Below are positions 17,072-27,600 of a DNA stretch of 64,000 bases, piece after piece. A program made the translations under genes and the position numbers. Source of the DNA: Pseudomonas sp. JM0905a (GTDB lineage: Bacteria; Pseudomonadota; Gammaproteobacteria; Pseudomonadales; Pseudomonadaceae); the NCBI RefSeq assembly GCF_014700075.1, contig NZ_JACXBU010000008.1, positions 186,001 to 250,000 of the forward strand, read 5' to 3'. Below the pieces are notes generated by a model. It had not been told where the DNA came from and made no database searches. It saw only the letters and a program-made list of their open reading frames with translations. The stretch's first letter is position 1, and each line of letters begins with the position of its first letter.

Positions 17072-18568
17072 TTACTTCGCGGCGCCGATATCACCATTCG
17101 CCCAGCGCGATTCGTTGCTCTGCAGCGCGCTGGCGATGGTGGCCAGTTTGTCGTCCGGCAGCGACTCGGGCAGCGGGTCGACGCCGGCGCTGACGAACAG
17201 CTGGGCATAGGCGTTGCGCAGTTCGGCGTAAGACAGGTCACGCTTGAGCTGCGCCTGCAGGGTATTCAGCTCGCCCTGGATCAGGTCCAGTTCACCGATG
17301 CTCTGGGTCTTGTAGCGGTTGCGCAGCTGCTCGGCGATCTGACCGTCCAGCTCGGCCAGTTGCTGGCTGGTCTGGAACTGGCGCTGGGCCTCGTGGTAGT
17401 TGGCGTTGGCCACGTAGAGCTGCGCCAGCACGGCCATCGACATGGCCTGGCGACGCGCGGCGGCGACCGACTCGCCGGCCTTGGCCACGTCGATGGCGGC
17501 CGGCGCGGAGATGGCGTTGAACAGGTTCCAGGTGACCTTCACGCCGTAGTCGGCCCAGCTCTGGTTCACCAGGAACGAGTTGCTGTCGTAGTGGCCACCA
17601 GCGGAGAACTCCAGGCCCGGCAGCAGGCGCAGCATGGCCTTGCGCGTTTCTGCAGCGCTGATGCGCGCCTGGTAGTCCTGCTCGCGCAGTTCCGGGCGGC
17701 TGGCCAGGGCTTCTTCTTCCAGGCGGGTGATGTCCACCTTGAGCTCGGGCACCTGGTAGGTGTCATCCGCGGCCAGGGTGAAATCGGTGTTCAGCGGCAG
17801 ATTCACCAGCGCGGCCAGTTCGGTCTTGGCCAGGGACAGCGCGCGGCGCTGCTCTTCCAGCTGGCGGGTGGCTTCGATCAGCGCCCGCTGGTAGCTCAGG
17901 GACTGCACCGGGTCGCCGATGCGCTCGCTGCTCATGCGTTGGCTGCTGTTACGTGCTTCGTCGACGCGGGCCATCAGGCTGTCGATCTGCTTCAGCAGGC
18001 GCTCGGCGGCCACGGCGCGCCAGTAGGCCGAACGCACGTCCTGGATGATGGTGTGGACCACCTTGCGGCGACGCTCCTGGACGATCAGTCGTTGGTCGGC
18101 CTGCTGCTTGGCGCTGACGTAGCTGACGCCGAAGTCCAGCACGTTCCACACCATGGTCAGGTCCGCCACGCCACGGTCGCGGTCCTGGGAGGTGGACGGT
18201 TCCAGGGACTGGGTGTTGGTCAGCACGCTCTGGCTGCTGGAGGCGCTGACGTTGTTACGCCCGGCGTAGCCCGCTTCCATGGCCATGCGCGGCAGCATGT
18301 CGAAGCTGGCCAGATCCACCTGGCGCTTGGCCAGGGCTTCTTCCATCACCTTGAGGCGCGCCTCCAGGTTGTACTTCACGGCACGCGCCATGGCCTCGTG
18401 CAGGGTCAGGGGGCCGCTGAGCGGCTCCTGGTCCTTGAACATGGTCGCCATGTCCTGGCGGGCACGCTGCTCGCTGACGCTACGGTCGATAGGCTGGCTG
18501 GTCACCGCGCATCCGGTGACCACCAGCGCCAGCACGCTGACGGTGAAAAGCTTCGCTGCTTTGCTCAT
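17072..18568 (-). CDS. TolC-family outer-membrane efflux/secretion lipoprotein
   Basis: The 498-residue product starts at 18568 (MSKAAKLFTVSVLALVVTGC), giving a signal peptide with a lipobox ending at cysteine (VVTGC). Two outer-membrane-efflux repeats follow, with long helices (DVRSAYWRAVAAERLLKQID and similar). Such proteins form the trimeric exit duct of type I secretion and efflux systems. It lies 52 bases downstream of the giant adhesin gene on the same strand, so its likely passenger is that protein. The expected ABC partner is not adjacent. Confidence 0.9.
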   Translation of the reverse strand: MSKAAKLFTVSVLALVVTGCAVTSQPIDRSVSEQRARQDMATMFKDQEPLSGPLTLHEAMARAVKYNLEARLKVMEEALAKRQVDLASFDMLPRMAMEAGYAGRNNVSASSSQSVLTNTQSLEPSTSQDRDRGVADLTMVWNVLDFGVSYVSAKQQADQRLIVQERRRKVVHTIIQDVRSAYWRAVAAERLLKQIDSLMARVDEARNSSQRMSSERIGDPVQSLSYQRALIEATRQLEEQRRALSLAKTELAALVNLPLNTDFTLAADDTYQVPELKVDITRLEEEALASRPELREQDYQARISAAETRKAMLRLLPGLEFSAGGHYDSNSFLVNQSWADYGVKVTWNLFNAISAPAAIDVAKAGESVAAARRQAMSMAVLAQLYVANANYHEAQRQFQTSQQLAELDGQIAEQLRNRYKTQSIGELDLIQGELNTLQAQLKRDLSYAELRNAYAQLFVSAGVDPLPESLPDDKLATIASALQSNESRWANGDIGAAK

Positions 18569-18620
18569 CCTTGGGCCGCCCCCTAGACACGGCACTTACA
18601 GATCTCTAATTCGTTGTTGT

Positions 18621-21600
18621 TCAAACCTGCGGGCGATCCGCCTGGATCTGTCCCAGTGCCATGGCCAGGTCGCGGACCTGGCGATGCTCCCTGTCCTGCA
18701 TGTCCTGCAACTGCTGGCCAAGCGTGGGCGCTCCGAAGATGCCCTGGCCGCTCCCCCCGGAGCCGCCCCTCCATTGCTTGCCGTCGAACAGCTTCATTTC
18801 TTCCGAGTCCTGCGGCACGTCCTTGTCGAAGAAGCTCGACAGGCTGCTGCTGCCGAACACATTGGCATCGCCACCCCCAAAGCCGAGGAAGCCCCTGCCC
18901 GAACCATCGCCGAAGCTATCGCTGCTGGCGAAGACCTGGGCGATGAAGCTGGGCGCCAGGGCTCCCTGGTTGATGAAGATATTGCCCAGGGTCGGGATGC
19001 CGCTGCCCAGGGTCGGCTGCTCGAACAGCGGCGGCGGAATGAGCGGCGAGGTGAAGGGCGGCGGCGGCGGATTCGGCAGCACGGTGTCCACCGGAACCGT
19101 CGGCTCTGGCGGCACGATGATCGGCGGATTGGCGCGGAACTCCGGATCGCCATCGCTCTGCGGCACGCTGTAGGTCTGCGCCGACAGGTCGCTGAGCATG
19201 GGGTTGCCGGCGGTATCGGTGATCAGGGTGCCGGTGGCGTTCAGCGCGAGGCTGAGGGTACCGGCGCCCGCGACATTGCTGACCGTGACCAGGAACGTCC
19301 GGCCATCTACCTGCGTCAGCGATTGCAGGGTGCCGGTGACGTTGCCGGTGGTCACCAGGTGGAAGTCGCCAAGGTCGATGCCGCTGACGTTCTCGTCGAA
19401 GGTCACGGTGTACTGCACGCTGCCTGGAGTGGTGAGCGGCGCGACCGTCGCGCTGGCGTTGGGAGCCGTGGTATCGACGATCACGCCGCTGGTATTGCCC
19501 ACGCCGTTCAGCGTCAGGTTCATCGAATTGCCGATGGCATCACGCAGGGTAGCGCCATTGGCCACCAGTCCAGTGACGGCGATGCCGTTGGCATCGTTGT
19601 CGCCGGCGCGAACCGTGTACTGGAACACCAGCGTGTTGCTGCCGGAGCCCGCCACGTAGTCGGCGTACACCGTGGTGCCACCCATATCGATGGCCAGGCG
19701 CGGAACGCCGTTGACGATGACTGCTTCACTGGCATTGACCACGAAGGTCAGGGTGTCGCCGGCGTTGTAATGCACGCCGACCGGCACGCTGACGCTCGCC
19801 ACGGCCGGGTGCTGGGTATCGATGACGTAGTTGTTGGAGACTGCGGTACCCGCCCCGGTATTGCCGGCTGCGTCGGCATAACCGTTGCCACCCAGGGTGA
19901 TCAGGTTGGCAGCGGAGGTGACGCCTGCCGTCGGTGTCAGCACCGCTGTCCAGGTAATACCGCCGTCGCTGGAGCTGAGATTGCTCAGTGTGCCATTCAC
20001 CACCGTGAAGTCGGACAAATCCAGCCCACTCACAGCTTCGCTGAAGCTGATGGTGACGGTGCTGGTCTCGCCCACCGCCAGCGCGGTGTCCGCGACCGTG
20101 ATGGTGGCGGTCGGGCGCGCGGTGTCTATGGCGTAGGCGTTGGAGACGGTGGTGTTCGCCCCGGTGTTGCCCGCCGCGTCCTGCACACCGGTGTTGTCCA
20201 GCGTGATCAGGTTGCCGATGCTGGTAGTACCCGATGTCGGCGTCAGGGTGGCGGTCCAGGTGATACCGCCGTCACTGCTGCTGAGGTTGCTCAGCACGCC
20301 ATTGGCCACGGTGAAATCGGCGGTGGTCAGACCGGTGACTGCCTCGCTGAAGGTGATGGTGACGGTGCTGGTCTCGCCCGCCGCCAAGGCAGTGTCCGCG
20401 ACCGTGATGGTGGCGGTTGGGCGGGCGGTATCGATGGCATAGGCATTGGAGGTGGCGGTGCTCGCCCCGGTGTTGCCCGACGCGTCGGTGTAGCCGGTGG
20501 CGTCCAGGGTGATCAGGTTGCCCGTGCTCACGCTGTTGGCCGTTGGGGTCAGGGTCGCGGTCCAGGTGATACCGCCATCGCTGGTGCTGAGATTGCTCAG
20601 GGTGCCATTGGCCACGTTGAAGTCGGTGATATCCAGGCCGTTCACCGCCTCGCTGAAGGTGATGGTGACGGTGCTGGTCTCGCCCACCGCCAATGCAGTG
20701 TCCGCGACCGTGAGGGTGGCGGTCGGGCGCGCGGTGTCGATGGCGTAGGGGATGGAGGTGGTGGTGCTCAGCCCGGTGTTGCCCGCCGCATCCTGCACAC
20801 CGGTGTTGTCCAGCGTAATGAGATTGCCGGTGCTGGTAGTACCCGATGTCGGCGTCAAGGTGGCGGTCCAGGTAATACCGCCGTCACTGCTGCTGAGGTT
20901 GCTCAGCACACCATTGGCCACGGTGAAGTCGGCGGTGGTCAGGCCCGTGACTGCCTCGCTGAAGGTGATGGTGACGGTGCTGGTCTCTCCCGCCGCCAGC
21001 GCGGTGTCCGCGACTGTGATGGTGGCGGTCGGGCGCTGGGTGTCGATGGCGTAGGCGTTGGAGGTGGTGGTGCTCGCCCCGGCGTTGCCCGCCGCGTCCT
21101 GCACACCGGTGTTGTCCAGCGTGATCAGGTTGCCGATGCTGGTGTTACCCGATGTCGGCGTCAGGGTGGCGGTCCAGGTGATGCCGCCGTCGCTGGAGCT
21201 AAGGCCGCTCAAGACAGCATTGGCCACGGTGAAGTCGGCGGTGGTCAGGCCCGTGACTGCCTCGCTGAAGGTGATGGTGACGGTGCTGGTCTCGCCCGCC
21301 GCCAAGGCAGTGTCCGCGACCGTGATGGTGGCGGTTGGGCGGGCGGTATCGATGGCGTAGGCATTGGATGTGGCGGTGCTCGCCCCGGTGTTGCCCGACG
21401 CGTCGGTGTAGCCGGTGGCGTCCAGGGTGATCAGGTTGCCCGTGCTCACGCTGTTGGCCGTTGGGGTCAGGGTCGCGGTCCAGGTGATACCGCCATCGCT
21501 GGTGCTGAGATTGCTCAGGGTGCCATTGGCCACGGTGAAGTCGGTGATATCCAGGCCGTTCACCGCCTCGCTGAAGGTGATGGTAACGGTGCTGGTCTCG

Positions 21601-24600
21601 CCCACCGCCAATGTAGTGTCCGCGACCGTGAGGGTGGCGGTCGGGCGCTGGGTGTCGATGGCGTAGGCGTTGGAGGTGGTGGTGTTCAGCCCGGTGTTGC
21701 CCGCCGCGTCTTGCACACCGGTGTTGTCCAGCGTGATCAGGTTGCCGGTGCTGGTAGTACCCGATGTCGGCGTCAGGGTGGCCGTCCAGGTAATACCGCC
21801 GTCGCTGCTGCTGAGGTTGCTCAGCACGCCATTAGCCACGGTGAAGTCGGCGCTGGTCAGGCCAGTGACCGATTCGCTGAAGGTGATGGTGACGGTGCTG
21901 CTCTCACCCGCTGCCAGCGCGCTGTCCGCAACGGTGATGGTGGCGGTCGGGCGCTGGGTATCGATGGCGTAAGCGCTGGAGGTGGTAGCGCTCGCCCCGG
22001 TGTTGCCCGCCGCATCGGTGTAGCCGGTGGCGTCCAGAGTGATCTGGTTGCCCGCGCTCTCGCTGTTGGCCGTTGGGGTCAGGGTCGCGGTCCAGGTGAT
22101 ACCGCCATCGCTGGTGCTGAGATTGCTCAGGCTGCCATTGGCCACGGTGAAGTCGGCGATATCCAGGCCGCTTACCGCCTCGTCGAAGGTGATGGTCACC
22201 GTCGCTGTCTCGCCCGCCTTCAGGTTGCTGTCGCTGAGCGAGATGCTGGCGGACGGCCGCACGCCGTCGACCACCAGAGCCTTGTTGGCACCCAGCGAAC
22301 CGGCAGAGCCGGGGGCAGCCAGGGTGAGGATGGCATCCTGGCTGGCAGCGCCCTTGATAGTGCCGCCGTTGAGGGTCAGCGCCGCGGTGCTGGCATAGTC
22401 GAGATCGGCCGCAACGTCACCCGCCTGAACGGTGTAGCTGAAGGTCAGGGTATTGCTGCCCGAACCGGAAACGTAGTCGAGGGTCCGGTCAGTGGCACCG
22501 GTCTCCAACAGCAGCTGGGGGGTGCCGGTCACGTTGACATTGGCGTCGAAGGTCACCGTGATGGTGATGACATCGCCGATACCGTACTGGCCATTGCCGT
22601 TGCTGGACGTCACACCGGTCACCCTCGGGAAGATCGGGGTGGTCAGGGTAATGTCGTTGCCAGTGCCGCCGATGTAGCTGGCAGTCAGCACGGTGCCGTT
22701 GCCAGCGGATGCCTGGATGCCGCCCTCGGGGAGACCGCTGAAGTTGCCGGTCACGCCATCGGCGAGATCGTTGTCGATGATGGTGTAGGTATCGCCCTCC
22801 CCCGCCGCGTAGCCGTGGGTGACGGCCAGGGTGGCACCGCTCACGTCCACGGCTCCGTTCACCACGATCTGGTCATGACCCGAGCCCGCGATCAGGCCAT
22901 TGATCTGCAGCGCAAGGGTGCTGCCGGCCGCCATGCTGAGGGGGCCATTGATGGTGAGGATGCCCGATGCGTTGCCTCCCGGCGCAAGCGTACCGCCGCT
23001 CTGCACCGTCACAGCACCGCCCAGCGTTCCGATACCGGCCAGGGTGGCACCGCTGCCCACGGTGGTAGCGCCGGCCGTGCTGCCGTTGACCACCAGGGTA
23101 CCGGCGGAAACATTGGTGGTGCCACTGTGGGTCTCGGTGCCGGTCAGCGTCAGGGTCTCGCTGCCGCTCTTGGTCAGCGTGGCGCCGCCGGAAATCACGC
23201 CGGACAGGGTGGTCGCCGCATCGGTCCGGATGGTCGCCCCACCCGACACGCTCACGTTGTTGTCGATGGTGGTAGCGCCGCCGATGGCCAGCGTGCCGCC
23301 GGCAAGCACCAGGTCGCCGCCGCCGAGGTTGGCGTCGGACGCCACCTTCAGGGTGCCGCCGAGCAGCGTGGTCGTACCGGTGTAGGTGTTGTTGCCGGCC
23401 AGGACCACATCGGTGTGGTTGCCGGCGACCGAGTAGGCGTTCACCCTCAGGTTGCGCGCGCCGCCGCTTTCGCTGATGACGCCGCTGAAGGTGATGTCGT
23501 CAGCGCCCGTGGCCGGGGAGCCGGTGCGCAGCGTGGCATCACCGAGCAGCACGATGTCGTTGCTGAAGGTACGGCTGCTGCCGGCCACGCCGAGGGTGGA
23601 ACCTGCGGTCAGGTTGATCGTGCCACTGCCCAGGGTGCCGGTGCCGATCGCGGCCACCAGGCCAGTGCTGCCGGTCGAGGACAGGGTCAGCGGGCCGGTC
23701 AGGTTGCTGGCGTTGCTCAGGTAGATCTGGCTGTCGCCGGCATTGAGGCTGAACGCGCCGCTGCCGCTCATTTCGCCGCCGAGGCTGATCACCACGCCGG
23801 TGCCGCTGCCGGTGGCGTCGAGCGCGACCGTGCTGATCACCTGGGTCGTGCGGTTGAGCGTGAAGGTGCTGTTGGCATTGATCGCCAGCGTGCCGCCGGC
23901 GAGCTTGAGGATGCCGCCGCCGATCTGGTTGGCCGAGGTAACCACCGTCTTGCCGTTGACCTGGCCGAAGGTCCAACTGCTGGCGCTGTTGCCGGTGTTG
24001 GTCAGGTTGAGCGTGCCGCTGCCGCTCTTGAAGAAGTCGCCGCTGCCGGTGATCAGGCCCGACAGCGTGGCCTCGATGCCGAAGCCCAGTTCGATGGCGC
24101 CGGAGCGGCTGGTGATGTCGAACGCGTTGTCGATGGTCTGACCATTGCTGGTGACCGAGAAGGTGCCGCCATAGACGCTCACCAGGCCGCTGCCGAGGTT
24201 GCTGTCGCTGCCGACCGCCAGGATGCCCTCGCCCAGCGTGGTGGTGCCGGTGTGCGCGCTGGTGCCGCTCAGCGTCAGGGTGCCGAGAATGCCGGTTTTG
24301 CTCAGTGTGCCATTGCCGGAAAACACCCCCGAGGCGGTCCAGTCGACGTTGGCATTGAGCGTGCCGCCACCGCTGCCGAAGGCCATGGCGTTATCGACCG
24401 TAATGCCGCCGGAGGTGACATCCAAGGTACCGCCGTCGAACTGCAGCGCGCCGCTGCCGAGGGCGTCGTCGTTGCCGATTGCCAGGGTGCCGCCATTGAG
24501 TGCGATGGCGCCCGAGTAGCCGGCCTCGTTACCGGTGCTGGTCAGCGTGAGCGTACCGGCGCCGGTCTTGGTCAGTGTGCCGCTGCCGGCCAGTGTGCTG

Positions 24601-27600
24601 GCGATCGTGGCGGTGTCGGTCAGGCCGTTGTTGAGGGTGAAGGCGCCGCCCAGCGTGATGGTGCTGCCAGTGATGACGAGGCCGTTGGCGCCGTCGAGGT
24701 CGAGGGTATCGCCCGCGCCGCCGGTGACGCCGCTGCCGAGGGTGATGGTGCTGTTATCGGCCAGTACCACGCGAATCGTGTCGGCGCCGCCCTGGGCTGC
24801 GCCGCGTGCCAGCGCTTCGCGCAGGCTGAAGCCGTCCGCCGCGTCGCCGCCGGCGTCGTCGTTGCTCTGGTCGACGTAGATGGTGTCGCAGGTGAGGGTG
24901 ACATCGCTGTTGACTGTGCCGCCCAGGCTGTCGGTGAGCGCGAAACGGATGTTCGCGTCGCCGTATGGCGTGGCGTTGTTGTAGCTGATATTGCGTACCA
25001 CGTCCTGCACCAGCGCGGTGGACGCCGGGAGGCTGCTGCCGGTGAAGTTGATGGTCAGCACGCCGCCGGCGTAGTTGTAGGTCGCGAAGGTGAGACCGGC
25101 GAACTGCAGGTTGCCACTGGAGGCGGTGCCGCTGACGCTGAAGTTGGCGTTGCTGAGGTCGAAACCGAACAGGTCGTTGGCGCTCGGGTCAGCGCTACCG
25201 CCGGTATAACGCTGCACCACCAGGCTGCCGCCGTTCCAGTTCGCCAGGTCGTCTTCGGCGTCGCTGACCACAGCGTTGCCGCCGGCGTCGAGCACCACCG
25301 TGGTGCCGGGGGTATAGGGCGTGCTGTCGCCGTCGAGACCAGTCACCACTGGAGTGCTGTTGGTTGGCGCCGTCAGGGTGAAGTCGTTGCCGGTGCCACC
25401 GGTGTAGCTGGCAGTCAGCACGGTACCGTTGCCGCTGGCGGTCAGGGTGCCGCCTTCGGCGAGGCCACTGAAGTTGCCGGTCACGCTGTCGCTGAGATTG
25501 TTGTCGATCAGGGTATAGACGTCGCCGAATCCTGGCGCGTAGCCATGGGTGACGGCCAGGGTGGCGCCGGAAACGTTCACCGTGCCATTGACCACCACCT
25601 GGTCGTACTGGGTACCAGCCGTGGTGCCGTTGATCTCAACCGCCAGGGTACTGCCCGCGTTCATCTGCAGGTTGCCGTTCACCGTCAGGGTGCCGGCACT
25701 GTTGCCCGGCGACAGGGTGCCGCCGCTCTGGACCGTCACATTGCCACCCAGGATGCCGCTACCGGCCAGCGTGGCGCCGCTGGCCACAGTGGTCGCACTG
25801 GTGGTACTGCCGTTTACCGACAAGGTGCCGGCGGAAACGGTGGTGGTACCCGAGTAGTTGTTGCCTCCCGACAGAGTCAGCGTGCCGCTGCCAGTCTTGG
25901 TCAGGGCGCCGCCGCCGCTGATCGCACCGCTCAGGCTGACGGCCAGGCCGGAGCCCACCGAGACGCTGCCGGCGCTCGCGCCCAGCGTGATCGCATTGTC
26001 GACGGTCCCGGCACTGGTGACCGCCAGCGTGCCATCGTTCAGTTGCAGGGTTCCACTGCCCAGGTTGGCGTCGCCGGCGATCGAAACGGTGCCGCCGCTC
26101 AACACCTGCATCCCCCAGCTCTGCCCGCTGTTGGTGCCGGATAGCGTGAAGGTGCCGCCGCCATCCAGCGTCAGAGTGCCGGAGCCGGTGATGCCGCCGG
26201 AGAAGGTGCTGCTGGTTCCGTTGATGCCGATCGTCAGCGCGGAGGTGCCGAGGGCCACGGTACCGGCGCCGGAAAGGGCGTCGATGGTCTCGTCGGCCGC
26301 GACGGTCAGGGTCGCGCCGGACGCCACCGTCACCGACGTGTCGTCATCCAGCGCGCCGCCGACGCGGTTGAGCGTCAGTCCGCCCGCCGACACGTTGGTG
26401 GCGCCGGTGTAGCTGCTGTTACCGGTCAACGTCAGCGTGCCGCTGCCCTGCTTGGTGATGCCGAACCCCGAGCCCGAGATTACACCGGCATAGCTGGTGC
26501 TGGTGTTGTCGCCGCCAGTGGTCAGCGTGGCGTTGAGTACCACGCTGCCGGTGCCTGCGAGGGAGCCGATGGTCTCGGCGGTGGAAACAGTCAGCGTGGT
26601 GCCGGCCGACTGCGTCACCGCGCTGCTGTTGCCAAGTGCCGAGCCACCGCTCAGGGTCAGGCCGCCGGCTGTGAGGTTGACGGCGCCGCTGTGGGTATTG
26701 CTACCGGACAGGGTCAGCGTGCTGGCGCCGGATTTGGTCAAGGTGCCGCTGCCGCTGATTGTGCCGCTGACGGTGGCATTGGCGCTGGTGGAAATGGCCG
26801 CAGCGGAAGCCAGCGCAATGGCGTTATCGATCGTGGTGGCGCCGGTGATGGCCAGGGTGCCGCCGTTCAGCGTGATCGTGCCGGAACTCAGGTAATCGTC
26901 GTTGGCGATCGACAGCGTACCGGCGGTGATGGAGGTGCCGGCGGTGAGCCCCGCCTCGTTGCCGCTATTGGATAGGACCAACGTGCCGGAGTCGGTCTTG
27001 TTCAGGCTGAACGCCCCGTTCAGGGCGCCAGTGAGGGTCAGGGTACTGCCGGAGGCCGCGCTGATGTCGGCAGCCCCCGTCAGCATCACCGTGCCGCTTA
27101 CGGTAGTGCTGCCGCTCGTCAGGTGCAGCGCGCCGTAGTTGACGGCCGACACCGTCTTGCCGGTGCCGGCGATACTGAACGACTCGGCGACCGTGAGCGC
27201 TCCGGCAAGGCGCACGGAAGCGCCACCGCTCACCGTGGTAGCGCCAGCGGTGGTGCCAAGCGCGTTGGCGTGGCTCGCGATCACGGTGCCGGCAGTCACG
27301 TTGGTGGCGCCGGTGTAGCTGTTGTTGCCGCTCAGCTCCAGGATGGCCTGGCCATTCTTGGTCAGGCTACCGCTGCCCGAGATCGTGCCGGACAGCACGA
27401 CCGTGGTGGCGTCGCTGCCTCCACCAATATTGAAGGTACCGCCGGCCGCGCCCAGCGCGATGGCGTTGTCGATGGTCATCGCGGAGGTGTTGTTGGTCAG
27501 CGTGCCGCCGTTGAGCGTCAGCGTGCCGGAGGACAGGTGATCGTCGCTCTGCACCTGCAAGGTGCCGCCGGTGACGGTAATGCCACCTGACATGTTCGCC

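Noticed and set aside
18279-26144. A 2,621-codon ORF on the plus strand
   Set aside because: It is antisense to the giant protein gene. Its composition (Gly, Ala, Arg, Asp rich, repetitive) mirrors codon bias of the real repeats, and it has no motifs.
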